Counted from the stretch's first letter, positions 1-6,883 are shown. The stretch is 11,023 nucleotides of DNA from Bacteroidales bacterium (GCA_017548805.1 JAFYZE010000230.1:1-11023), one strand, 5' to 3'. A program made the numbers and translations. Notes: a model not told the origin generated them from the sequence alone.

Positions 1-25
1 GAGCCAGGATCAAACTCTTCTTTGT
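1..25 (-). rRNA. 16S ribosomal RNA, 5' end only (continues beyond left edge)
   Basis: Read on the minus strand, positions 20 to 1 give GAAGAGTTTGATCCTGGCTC, the almost universal 5' end of bacterial 16S rRNA and the site of the common 27F primer. By alignment with the E. coli 16S start, the mature 5' end should lie about five bases further up, near position 25; that exact base is inferred. Only this tip is in the window, and the rest of the rRNA operon lies to the left. It is preceded by a leader of about 150 nt and a strong Bacteroidota-type promoter, so this is the start of an rRNA operon and not an isolated fragment. Confidence 0.95.
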
Positions 26-61
26 ATAATTTCTATAACTCTAGTCTGTCCTGACGCTTAA

Positions 62-69
62 TCAAAGAA
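62..69 (-). promoter_or_regulatory. boxA-like sequence in the 16S leader
   Basis: The minus strand reads TTCTTTGA about 40 nt before the 16S 5' end. It resembles the boxA antitermination element (E. coli core TGCTCTTTAACA), and similar TTCTTTGA strings occur before 16S genes in Bacteroides. A second, weaker look-alike, GTTCATTGA, lies at 128-136. In other bacteria boxA is bound by NusB/S10 to protect rRNA transcripts from premature termination. The match is short, so the role here is inferred. Confidence 0.4.
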
Positions 70-147
70 ATCAACGCTCTCGATTCTTATTTGTTCTCGG
101 TACTTGCTTGTACTTCCTTCAGTCTTTTCAATGAACTTCTTTTGCAG

Positions 148-177
148 AAAAATCCCGCTCGTTAGTTTCAAGCGGGA
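148..177 (-). terminator. Terminator-like hairpin between the glycosyltransferase gene and the 16S leader
   Basis: On the minus strand TCCCGCT (177-171) and AGCGGGA (159-153) form a perfect 7-bp stem with an 11-nt loop. It is followed directly by TTTTT (152-148), the form of an intrinsic terminator. It lies about 40 nt after the stop codon of the glycosyltransferase gene, so it could end that transcript. The rRNA promoter's -7 box ends at 181, so rRNA transcription should start at or within the 5' arm of this hairpin. If the start is inside the arm, rRNA transcripts cannot fold the complete stem. Confidence 0.6.
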
Positions 178-180
178 CTG

Positions 181-211
181 CAAAGGTACGGAATTATTTT
201 AAACCACCAAA
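181..211 (-). promoter_or_regulatory. rRNA operon promoter (Bacteroidota sigma-A type)
   Basis: On the minus strand TTTG (211-208) and TACCTTTG (188-181) are separated by 19 nt. This is an exact match to the Bacteroidota primary-sigma consensus of TTTG near -33 and TAnnTTTG near -7. Two A-tracts lie directly upstream (219-213 and 229-224), about one helical turn apart, as in an UP element. Transcription should begin a few bases beyond 181, at about 174-179, and run into the 16S gene. The -33 box is only 6 bp from the stop codon of the preceding gene. Confidence 0.88.
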
Positions 212-217
212 CTTTTT

Positions 218-1642
218 TTACACTTTTTTCAAGGAATTCGACCTTATACGGGCCTGCAGTTCCCATGTCCGGATACGGTCCTTATAGGTGTTGTTGGCGT
301 TAACCTTTTCTATTTCAAGCGCTGCATCTGAATTGCCCTCCCACCTGCGGCAATTGTAGACTACATCGTAGACCCTGCCGATCTGGTACTCGCGGCTGAC
401 GCGCAGACCGACGGCATAGTCCTCGCCATACTTTGTGGTCGGGAAATTCAGCTCGCGCAGAAGCGGAACATAGAACCCGCGCGGAGCTCCGAGGCCGTTG
501 ATGCGAAGGGCATTGTTGCGCCCGTTCTCCGGAGTCCATTCACGATGGTCGATGATGCCGGGAGGCAAGGTATTGCCGTCGAAATCGGTCATCCGGTAAG
601 TCCCCACCACCATGGCACAGTTCTGCTCATGAAAAGCATCCACCATCTTCTGGACTGTATTCTCATCATAATAAGTATCGTCCGAGTCAAGCTGCAGGGC
701 GAACCTGCCGCAGAGCGGATGGTGAAGGGCGGCGTTCCAGTTGCCGCCGATGGCATGCCATGTAGTATCCTGGGCGATATAAATGAGCTTGGGATCATCC
801 AGGAATCCCTTTATAACATCCAAGGTCCCGTCGGTGGAATTGTCGTCCACTACGATCACATTGTACTTGAAGGAAGTGCGCTGGGACAGCGCTGAGCGGA
901 TTGCGTCTCCCACAGTACGGACACGGTTCTTGCACGGAATAACGACGGAAGCCTCGTACTCGAAGTCGCCTTCATCGAAGGATATTGGCTTGAAAACAGG
1001 CTCCAGATATCCGCCGATGGCCTTGAGGTGCTCAGTACAGGCCTGCTCCATCTCTATCTGCACCGCGCGGTTCTTGGGATCGACATAGTCGAACTGCTTC
1101 TCTCCGGACTTGCGGAGGTCCGTCTCCACTTCGTAATAAAGGAACTCACCGATATGGACCAGGCTCCCCTTCTGCGACACCTTGAGTCGAAGGTCGTACA
1201 GCGCTGCATAATTATAGGAACGGTCCATCCGGGCCACGGCATCTTTCAGCGCGGATGTCCTGTACAGAAGCACTCCGCCGAAGTCGAAATCATCCCGCAG
1301 CGCTCCCAACTGGCAGTCTATGACGGGGGCGGACTTGAGGACTCCCCCCGTCATGGCGAAATGGTCGGCATAGACCATGTCCGCACCCGTATCATCAGCT
1401 ACGGAAAGCATCCGCTCCAGCGCATAATGCACAAAGGAGAGTTCCGTGGATTTGGTATACAGGAGAGTATAGTCAGCCTCAGCCATTGACGCTATGCGCA
1501 GCAAGGTGGAAGTCGCAGCGAGAGGCTCGTCGGAGCCAAGGAAATGAAGGGATGAGATGGCGGGCTCGGCCGAGAGATTGGCCCGCGTGGCCGAAGCGGC
1601 CTCCGGGCCGCAGCAGGAGATGAAACAGTCGATCCTTTTCAT
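218..1642 (-). CDS. Glycosyltransferase with two GT-A-like halves (second is a canonical GT2 domain)
   Basis: Encodes 474 aa. The second half (about residues 229-440) is a clear family 2 glycosyltransferase: VVIPCKNR at 233-240 opens the nucleotide-binding fold, VDDNSTDGT is at 265-273, and LDSDDTY at 318-324 carries the DxD metal/sugar-nucleotide motif. GEDY (406-409) and RRWEGNS (432-438) fit the acceptor and C-terminal motifs. The first half (about 1-205) has a GT-A-like pattern, with YADH at 91-94 and a DDFDFGG stretch at 117-123, but lacks an N-terminal P-x-Y/K-N motif, so it may be a degenerate or non-catalytic domain. No membrane segment or signal peptide is seen, so the enzyme is probably cytoplasmic and builds surface glycans; donor and acceptor are unknown. 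I chose ATG at 1642 because the upstream frame only extends across the intergenic region and antisense to the next gene, and because a -7 box lies 23 nt before it. The gene ends beside the rRNA promoter. Confidence 0.85.
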   Translation of the reverse strand: MKRIDCFISCCGPEAASATRANLSAEPAISSLHFLGSDEPLAATSTLLRIASMAEADYTLLYTKSTELSFVHYALERMLSVADDTGADMVYADHFAMTGGVLKSAPVIDCQLGALRDDFDFGGVLLYRTSALKDAVARMDRSYNYAALYDLRLKVSQKGSLVHIGEFLYYEVETDLRKSGEKQFDYVDPKNRAVQIEMEQACTEHLKAIGGYLEPVFKPISFDEGDFEYEASVVIPCKNRVRTVGDAIRSALSQRTSFKYNVIVVDDNSTDGTLDVIKGFLDDPKLIYIAQDTTWHAIGGNWNAALHHPLCGRFALQLDSDDTYYDENTVQKMVDAFHEQNCAMVVGTYRMTDFDGNTLPPGIIDHREWTPENGRNNALRINGLGAPRGFYVPLLRELNFPTTKYGEDYAVGLRVSREYQIGRVYDVVYNCRRWEGNSDAALEIEKVNANNTYKDRIRTWELQARIRSNSLKKV

Positions 1643-1664
1643 ATCAAATCTGTGGTTGCGAGGA

Positions 1665-1697
1665 CAAAGATAAGTTTTTTTCCTATATTTGTAGAAA
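1665..1697 (-). promoter_or_regulatory. Probable promoter of the glycosyltransferase gene
   Basis: On the minus strand TATCTTTG (1672-1665) matches the TAnnTTTG -7 consensus. TTTC (1697-1694), one mismatch from the -33 TTTG, lies 21 nt upstream. Transcription would start near 1660, giving a leader of fewer than 20 nt before the ATG at 1642. It overlaps the opposing promoter for the plus-strand gene. Confidence 0.55.
1684..1691 (+). promoter_or_regulatory. Probable -7 promoter element of the mannosyltransferase-like gene
   Basis: TATATTTG on the plus strand matches TAnnTTTG exactly and lies 23 nt before the ATG at 1715, leaving a leader of about 18 nt. No good TTTG is found at the normal -33 distance; the nearest candidate, GTTG at 1655-1658, is 25 nt upstream, which is too far. 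The promoter may therefore be weak or depend on an activator. Confidence 0.5.
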
Positions 1698-1714
1698 CGA
1701 TACAGGAAGAAAAG

Positions 1715-2443
1715 ATGGACAGGAAAATCGTCATCATCCCCACCTACAACGAAAAGGAAAACATCGAGAAGATCATCCGCAAGGTCTTTTCGCTCGAAGG
1801 CCTTTACAGCATCCTCGTCATCGAGGATGGCTCTCCAGACGGTACGGCCGAGATCGTAAAGGGACTCCAGGCGGAGTTCCCCGAGCGCCTCTTCATGATA
1901 GAGCGCTCGGGCAAGCAGGGCCTTGGAACTGCATATATCACCGGCTTCAAATGGTCTGTGGAGCAAGGTTATGACTACATCTTCGAGATGGATGCCGACT
2001 TCTCCCACAATCCAGACGACCTGCCCCTCCTGTACAAGGCCTGCGCTGAAGAGGGCGCGGACCTCGCCATCGGCTCCCGCTACTGCGACGGCATAAGCGT
2101 GATCAACTGGCCGATAGGCCGCGTCATCATGTCATACTACGCTTCGGTATATGTCAGGACCGTGCTCGGCATGAAAGTGTACGACACTACGGCCGGATTC
2201 AAGTGCTACCGCCGCAGGGTGCTGGAAACTATCGATCTCGACCGCATCAGGATGAAGGGATATGGTTTCCAGATTGAAATGAAATACACCACTTACAAGC
2301 TCGGATTCAAGATCAAGGAGGTCCCGATCATTTTCGTGGACCGCAAGGAAGGCACCTCCAAGATGTCGAGCGGCATCTTCGGCGAAGCATTCTGGGGTGT
2401 AATCAAGCTGAAATTCAGGAAGATAAGGCCGAAGAAAAGCTAA
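1715..2443 (+). CDS. Polyprenol (dolichol)-phosphate mannosyltransferase-like GT2 enzyme
   Basis: Encodes 242 aa. The family (DPM1-like, GT2) transfers mannose or a related sugar from a nucleotide donor to a polyprenol phosphate at the inner face of the cytoplasmic membrane; the lipid-linked sugar then serves glycan or protein glycosylation. Seen in the sequence: IPTYNE at 8-13, EDGSPDGT at 37-44, the DAD metal-binding motif at 93-95 inside an [10 protein letters not shown] stretch, AIGSRY at 118-123 and a KGYGFQIEM stretch at 181-189, all typical of DPM1-type enzymes. Length fits the short, soluble form without the C-terminal membrane helices of some bacterial homologues. I chose ATG at 1715 because homology begins there and AGGAAG lies just upstream; an in-frame start at 1652 precedes the promoter element. 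It diverges from another glycosyltransferase and converges on tex. The exact sugar donor cannot be told from sequence. Confidence 0.9.
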   Translation: MDRKIVIIPTYNEKENIEKIIRKVFSLEGLYSILVIEDGSPDGTAEIVKGLQAEFPERLFMIERSGKQGLGTAYITGFKWSVEQGYDYIFEMDADFSHNPDDLPLLYKACAEEGADLAIGSRYCDGISVINWPIGRVIMSYYASVYVRTVLGMKVYDTTAGFKCYRRRVLETIDLDRIRMKGYGFQIEMKYTTYKLGFKIKEVPIIFVDRKEGTSKMSSGIFGEAFWGVIKLKFRKIRPKKS

Positions 2444-4584
2444 TCCTTCAGCAGTCGGAGCGAAATCCTCCTGCGGTCAAGGTCCACGTCGAGGACAGAG
2501 ACCTTGATCCTCTGGTGAAGCTTAAGGATCTTAGAGGGCTCGGCATGGCCGCGGACACCCATCTGCGAGACATGGATGAGCCCGTTTTCGTGAAGTCCCA
2601 CGTCCACGAACGCCCCGAAATTGGTAATATTGGTCACAATACCCGGCAATTCCATACCGGGGTAAAGATCCTCAAGGTCATGGACATCCTGCGAGAATTC
2701 GAATTCAGACGCCGTCTCCCTCGGATCGCGGCCGGGCTTGGCCAGTTCCTTCAGTATGTCGTTAACGGTCGGAAGGCCGAAATCCCCCTCCACGTATTTC
2801 TCAGCTGAAATGCCGGAGCACAGCCCCGCATTTCCGACAAGTTCGGCGGTGCTTACACCGAGGTCCTTGGCCATGCGGTCCACGATGTGATAGCACTCGG
2901 GATGGACGGCGGAATTATCCAACGGATTGGCCGCATCGGGGATGCGCAGGAATCCCGCGCACTGCTCGAAGGCCTTGGCGCCAAGGCGCGGAACCTTCAT
3001 GAGCTCGGCGCGCGACTTGAACACGCCCGTCTCGGTACGGTAAGCCACTATCTTGGCGGCCAGTGCAGGCCCGATGCCCGCGACATAGGCCAGGAGATAA
3101 GGACTGGCAGTATTGAGGTTGACTCCGACGCTGTTGACGCACATCTCAACAGTAGTGTCAAGCTTCTCTTTCAGGAGTCCCTGGTCGACATCATGCTGAT
3201 ACTGGCCCACGCCCAATGATTTCGGGTCGATCTTGACGAGCTCGGCAAGGGGATCCATGAGACGGCGGCCGATGGATACGGCTCCGCGCACGGTGACATC
3301 CTCGTCCGGGAACTCCTCGCGGGCGACTTCCGAAGCGGAATAGATCGAGGCGCCGTCCTCACTGACGGTCCACACCTTACAGCCTTCCGGCAGGTGGACC
3401 TTCTTCATGAATTCCTCGGTCTCGCGGCTGGCCGTACCGTTGCCGATGGCCACGGCTTCAATGCCATACTTCTCAATCATAGACGTCACGGCCATTATGG
3501 ACTTGACCTTCTCGTTCTGGGGAGGATGCGGGAATATGATCTCATGATGCAGGAGGTTGCCCTGACGGTCGAGGCACACGGTCTTGCATCCGTTCCTGAA
3601 TCCGGGATCGATGGCAAGGATACGCTTCTGACCCACCGGGGGCGACAGCAGGAGCTGCTTTAGATTCTCTCCGAAGACCTCTATGGACTCAACATCCGCC
3701 TTCTGCTTGGCTTCCTTCAGGATCTCGTTGGAGATGGAAGGGTCGAGCAGGCGTTTCCACGAATCCTCGACAGCCGTGCGGATCTGCTCAGCAAGCAGCT
3801 TCGAAGGATAGGAATGCTCCTGGCAGAAGTCGTAATACATCTTGTTGGCGCACTTCTCCTGGTCGGCATCGATGGAGACGCTCAGGAATCCTTCATTCTC
3901 GGCGCGGAGCATCGCCAGAAGGTTGTGCGAAGGGATGCGCGCCACAGGCATGGAGAAGTTGAAATAGCTGCGGTACTTGGCGGCTTCAGGATTGTCTTTC
4001 GCAGCCTTGGTGGCCTTGGAACACACCCTCCGGGTGCGGTAAATGCTGCGTAGGGTCTCGCGGACCGAGGCGGTCTCGCTGAGGCGCTCGGCGATGATGT
4101 CGCGAGCGCCAGCCAGGGCATCCTCCACCGTAGCGACCTTGTCATTCAGGTATTTGCGAGCCTCGGTCTCAGGATCGGAGAGGCCTCGGACTGCGAACAT
4201 CCTGTCGGCAAGGGGCTCCAGTCCCGCTTCGCGGGCTACCGTAGCCCTGGTACGACGCTTCGGCTTGTAAGGCAGATACAGGTCCTCCAGCTCGCTGGCG
4301 TCTATGCACCCCTCTATCCTGGAACGGAGTTCCGGCGTGAGTTTTCCCAAAGCCTCAATCGTCTCGAGGATCGTTCCCTTGCGCTTTTCCATTTCACCGA
4401 ATACATCGGCCCAGTGGCGCACGGAAGCGACTTCCATGTCGTCCATGCCTCCTGTCCTTTCCTTGCGGTAACGGCTGATGAACGGGATAGTGTCCCCGTC
4501 CTCGAACATCTGGACGCAGTTCTCGACCTGCCAGGGCTTGAGGCCGAGCAGGGAGGCAATATGGTGGATATATATGTCTTTCAT
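2440..4584 (-). CDS. tex: Tex family transcription accessory / RNA-binding protein
   Basis: Encodes 714 aa, a normal length for Tex (YhgF family), a cytoplasmic nucleic-acid-binding protein linked to transcription and RNA handling. Domain order is complete. An N-terminal helical region holds the family signature around FISRYRKERTGGMDD (35-49) and LEDLYLPYKPKRRTRA (99-114). A YqgF/RNase H-like domain starts near 320 with AIDPGFRNG (324-332) and includes GNGTASRETE (381-390). A helix-hairpin-helix region follows, with VNLNTAS (488-494), VAGIGPALA (501-509) and VPRLGAKAFEQCAGFLRI (531-548). The C-terminal S1 RNA-binding domain spans about 641-712, including TNFGAFVDVG (654-663) and LIHVSQM (669-675). 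Its start codon overlaps the stop of the CLC gene by one base (TGATG), implying translational coupling. Its stop overlaps the convergent mannosyltransferase-like gene by 4 bp. Confidence 0.96.
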   Translation of the reverse strand: MKDIYIHHIASLLGLKPWQVENCVQMFEDGDTIPFISRYRKERTGGMDDMEVASVRHWADVFGEMEKRKGTILETIEALGKLTPELRSRIEGCIDASELEDLYLPYKPKRRTRATVAREAGLEPLADRMFAVRGLSDPETEARKYLNDKVATVEDALAGARDIIAERLSETASVRETLRSIYRTRRVCSKATKAAKDNPEAAKYRSYFNFSMPVARIPSHNLLAMLRAENEGFLSVSIDADQEKCANKMYYDFCQEHSYPSKLLAEQIRTAVEDSWKRLLDPSISNEILKEAKQKADVESIEVFGENLKQLLLSPPVGQKRILAIDPGFRNGCKTVCLDRQGNLLHHEIIFPHPPQNEKVKSIMAVTSMIEKYGIEAVAIGNGTASRETEEFMKKVHLPEGCKVWTVSEDGASIYSASEVAREEFPDEDVTVRGAVSIGRRLMDPLAELVKIDPKSLGVGQYQHDVDQGLLKEKLDTTVEMCVNSVGVNLNTASPYLLAYVAGIGPALAAKIVAYRTETGVFKSRAELMKVPRLGAKAFEQCAGFLRIPDAANPLDNSAVHPECYHIVDRMAKDLGVSTAELVGNAGLCSGISAEKYVEGDFGLPTVNDILKELAKPGRDPRETASEFEFSQDVHDLEDLYPGMELPGIVTNITNFGAFVDVGLHENGLIHVSQMGVRGHAEPSKILKLHQRIKVSVLDVDLDRRRISLRLLKD

Positions 4585-6344
4585 CAGTCCTGGGAGATTT
4601 CTTTCAGTTCGGTGCGGTATGCGGACATTATCCTCGATTTGGACAAGAATCCAACATATTTCATATCACTGTCGACTACAGGAAGGCGCCAGGCATCGGT
4701 ACGGTCGAACTTAGCCATCACGCTGTCCATGCTCTCGTCAAGGAGCACGATTGCGGCCGGCTGCTCCATGAAATCATGGACGCGCATGGTTCCGTACTGG
4801 TCAGTCTTGAACATGAGCTTGCGCACGTGGTCCATCTCAACTATACCCTTCAGATGCTCCCTGGCATCCACGACGGGAAATACCTGCGCGTCGCTGTCGG
4901 AGATGACATCCACGAATTCGCCCAGCGTATCCGTCATCCTCACTCTGGGATACTTGTCCCTGACAAGGTCTGAGGTCTTGAGCAAGGTCAGAACGGCCTG
5001 GTCATTATCGTGCGTAAGGAGTTCGCCCGACTGGGCGATACGCTTGGTATAGATGGAATACTTTTCGACCAGGCGCATCGAACCGAAGGAGAAGGCCGAT
5101 GCTATGATGAGCGGAAGGAACAGTTCGTACCCTCCGGAGATCTCTGCGATAAGGAAGATGGCGGTCATCGGCGCCTGCATGACTCCCGCCATGAGCGCGG
5201 CCATGCCCACCAGCACGAAATTCTGTTCGGGAACAGAGATGTCCGTCCCTGCAAGGATGAGATTGATGACACGCGCCACCACGAAACCCGCGATCGCACC
5301 CACGAACAAGGTAGGACCGAAAGTTCCTCCCACTCCTCCACCGGCATTGGTGAGCGTCATCGAAAACACCTTCAAAAGCAGGATAAGGAGGAAGAATGCA
5401 GGTATGCCCCATTTGGAGCCGAGAAGGAATGACAGAGGTCCTTCCGTCGCGATCTCGCCACCGTTCAGCAACACACCCAGGGAATCATATCCCTCGCCGT
5501 ATAGCGGCGGGAAAAGGAAGATCAACAAGCCCAGCGCAAGCGCGCACCACATCCATCTGTAATACCGGTTCGTTATCTTGCCGAGCCTGTCTTCCAACCA
5601 GAGCGTCATGCGGACGAAATAGAGCGAAACGGCTCCGCATATGATGCCCAGGATGATATAGAACGGTATGTTGACCATCGAGAAAGGCGTCAGCGTACAC
5701 TGGAAAGGCAGGTCATGTCCCAGGAAAATGTATGATACCACAGCCGCGGACACGGTCGAAAGCAGCAGCGGCATCATCGAATTCATCGAGATGTTGAACA
5801 GGAGTATCTCCAGTGTAAAGAGCACGCCGGCCAGCGGGGCCTTGAAGATGCCCGCTATAGCGCCGGCGGCGCCGCATCCGATGAGGATGGTCATTCCCCT
5901 ATGGGACATCCCGGCAAAACGGGCGAAGTTGGAACCGATGGCCGCGCCGGTGTATACGATCGGGGCCTCTGCTCCGACGGATCCACCAAAGCCGATGGTG
6001 ACCGAACTCGTGAGGATGGACGACCACATGTTGTGCGGCTTGATCCGGGATTCGTTACGGGAAACGGCCTGCAGGACCTTGGTCACTCCATGGCTGATAT
6101 TGTCCTTGACCACGAAGCGGAGCAGGAGCAGGGATATGAACATTCCGATGCCAGGCAGCACCAGGAACAGCAAGGCGTGGGTAGACCCGGCAAGCGCCGA
6201 TGCCAGAAGGTTCTGTATGAGATGGATGAGCTTGAGGAGGATGACGGCTGCAACACCGCTGGCGATTCCAACCAGCAGCGAGAGTATCAGGAGCTTGTTG
6301 CGCTCCTGCATGTTCCTGAACAATGTAAGCAGCCTCCGAAACAT
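4584..6344 (-). CDS. CLC family chloride channel/transporter with C-terminal CBS pair
   Basis: Encodes 586 aa from ATG at 6344; a TTG two codons upstream (6350) is less likely. About ten or more hydrophobic segments fill residues 18-425, as in CLC proteins of the inner membrane, which move Cl- or exchange it for H+. Key motifs: GAEAP at 124-128, with Glu126 matching the external gating glutamate of E. coli ClcA (E148); APLAGVLFTLEIL from 169; GGGVGGTFGP at 335-344; and SIYTKRIA around Tyr432, matching ClcA Y445. At 180 there is Ile where ClcA has the internal proton glutamate E203, so channel-like or altered coupling is possible. Two CBS domains (about 459-512 and 519-577) form a cytoplasmic regulatory module that often binds adenine nucleotides. 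It precedes tex with a TGATG overlap, and an intrinsic terminator lies 8 nt before its start. Confidence 0.93.
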   Translation of the reverse strand: MFRRLLTLFRNMQERNKLLILSLLVGIASGVAAVILLKLIHLIQNLLASALAGSTHALLFLVLPGIGMFISLLLLRFVVKDNISHGVTKVLQAVSRNESRIKPHNMWSSILTSSVTIGFGGSVGAEAPIVYTGAAIGSNFARFAGMSHRGMTILIGCGAAGAIAGIFKAPLAGVLFTLEILLFNISMNSMMPLLLSTVSAAVVSYIFLGHDLPFQCTLTPFSMVNIPFYIILGIICGAVSLYFVRMTLWLEDRLGKITNRYYRWMWCALALGLLIFLFPPLYGEGYDSLGVLLNGGEIATEGPLSFLLGSKWGIPAFFLLILLLKVFSMTLTNAGGGVGGTFGPTLFVGAIAGFVVARVINLILAGTDISVPEQNFVLVGMAALMAGVMQAPMTAIFLIAEISGGYELFLPLIIASAFSFGSMRLVEKYSIYTKRIAQSGELLTHDNDQAVLTLLKTSDLVRDKYPRVRMTDTLGEFVDVISDSDAQVFPVVDAREHLKGIVEMDHVRKLMFKTDQYGTMRVHDFMEQPAAIVLLDESMDSVMAKFDRTDAWRLPVVDSDMKYVGFLSKSRIMSAYRTELKEISQD

Positions 6345-6352
6345 ATTCAACG

Positions 6353-6380
6353 AAAAAAGGCCGTCCCTTCATGGACGACC
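6353..6380 (-). terminator. Intrinsic terminator after the small acidic-protein gene
   Basis: On the minus strand GGTCGTCC (6380-6373), a 6-nt loop, then GGACGGCC (6366-6359) form an 8-bp stem with one G-U pair, followed by TTTTTT (6358-6353). This is a standard intrinsic terminator. It lies 19 nt after the stop codon of the small gene and only 8 nt before the CLC start codon, so it sits in the only possible leader of the CLC gene. Confidence 0.85.
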
Positions 6381-6399
6381 CGATGATTCAAACCGTGTG

Positions 6400-6774
6400 T
6401 CAGGCGTCTCCGTCGGAAGAGTCGTCATCTCCGCCATACTGGGAGATGTTGTCGTCAGGCAGGGTCTCGCCTTCGGACGAGGAACCGGCGGAAGTACCGG
6501 CCACCTGCTCGGTCTCGGCCTCTTCCTCTCCTTCGAGCCAGCGCTCTATGTCTTCAAGGTCGTCGGTCTTGACCTTGATCTTGACAAGGTAGATGGAGTC
6601 GGGGGTCTCGACGGTCACGGCATAGAATGGAGTGCCGTCCGGCTTGGTATATTTCGTAAGGTCGCCGAGATAGTCGTTGAAGCCCTTGGGATACTTCTCC
6701 GCAAAAACTGCGGCAAGCTCCTCAGACATATTCTCATAGCTGACCACGTGTCTTTTCCTGGTATCGATTTTCAT
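6400..6774 (-). CDS. Small acidic hypothetical protein
   Basis: Encodes 124 aa. I do not recognise a named domain. The first 80 residues look like a small folded alpha/beta domain: a basic start (MKIDTRKRH), a helix around 16-28, then strands around 49-56 (PFYAVTVE) and 61-69 (IYLVKIKVK). From about 72 the chain is strongly acidic, and from 93 on it is low in complexity, rich in Gly, Ser, Asp and Glu, so the tail is probably disordered. No signal peptide, membrane segment or cysteine pair is seen, so it is likely cytoplasmic. It appears to be monocistronic: a candidate promoter lies at 6822-6852 upstream and a strong terminator follows at 6353-6380. I have the impression of similar proteins in other Bacteroidales but cannot confirm that here. 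Confidence 0.8.
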   Translation of the reverse strand: MKIDTRKRHVVSYENMSEELAAVFAEKYPKGFNDYLGDLTKYTKPDGTPFYAVTVETPDSIYLVKIKVKTDDLEDIERWLEGEEEAETEQVAGTSAGSSSEGETLPDDNISQYGGDDDSSDGDA

Positions 6775-6821
6775 ATGATTCGCTGATTACGATCTTAAAT
6801 AATTGAAACGGATTCCGTGTG

Positions 6822-6852
6822 CAATAATAAGCGAAATTTCTGAAAGTCCATA
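6822..6852 (-). promoter_or_regulatory. Candidate promoter of the small acidic-protein gene
   Basis: On the minus strand TATTATTG (6829-6822) has one mismatch from TAnnTTTG and is followed by CAC. TATG (6852-6849), one mismatch from TTTG, lies exactly 19 nt upstream. Transcription would start near 6816, at the short palindrome ACGGAATCCGT (6818-6808). Both boxes are imperfect, so this is only a candidate. Confidence 0.4.
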
Positions 6853-6859
6853 GCCTCTG

Positions 6860-6883
6860 TCATTTTTTTTTGAAAAAAAATGA
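6860..6883. repeat. Perfect A/T palindrome covering the end of the radical SAM gene
   Basis: TCATTTTTTTT (6860-6870) and AAAAAAAATGA (6873-6883) are perfect inverted copies separated by two bases. The minus strand encodes the last residues SFFFKKK and the TGA stop from this palindrome. It could fold into a weak A-U hairpin at the end of the mRNA, but no U-tract follows, so it is not a standard terminator in the gene's direction. Confidence 0.7.

Noticed and set aside
1643..2008. N-terminal extension of the glycosyltransferase frame to 2008 on the minus strand
   Set aside because: The extra 122 codons cross the promoter region and run antisense to the mannosyltransferase-like gene. Both the -7 box and sequence sense favour the ATG at 1642.
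5668..6786. Plus-strand open frame of 372 codons opposite the CLC gene and the small acidic gene
   Set aside because: It is antisense to a clear membrane protein and a terminator and shows no recognisable domain, so it is a shadow frame.
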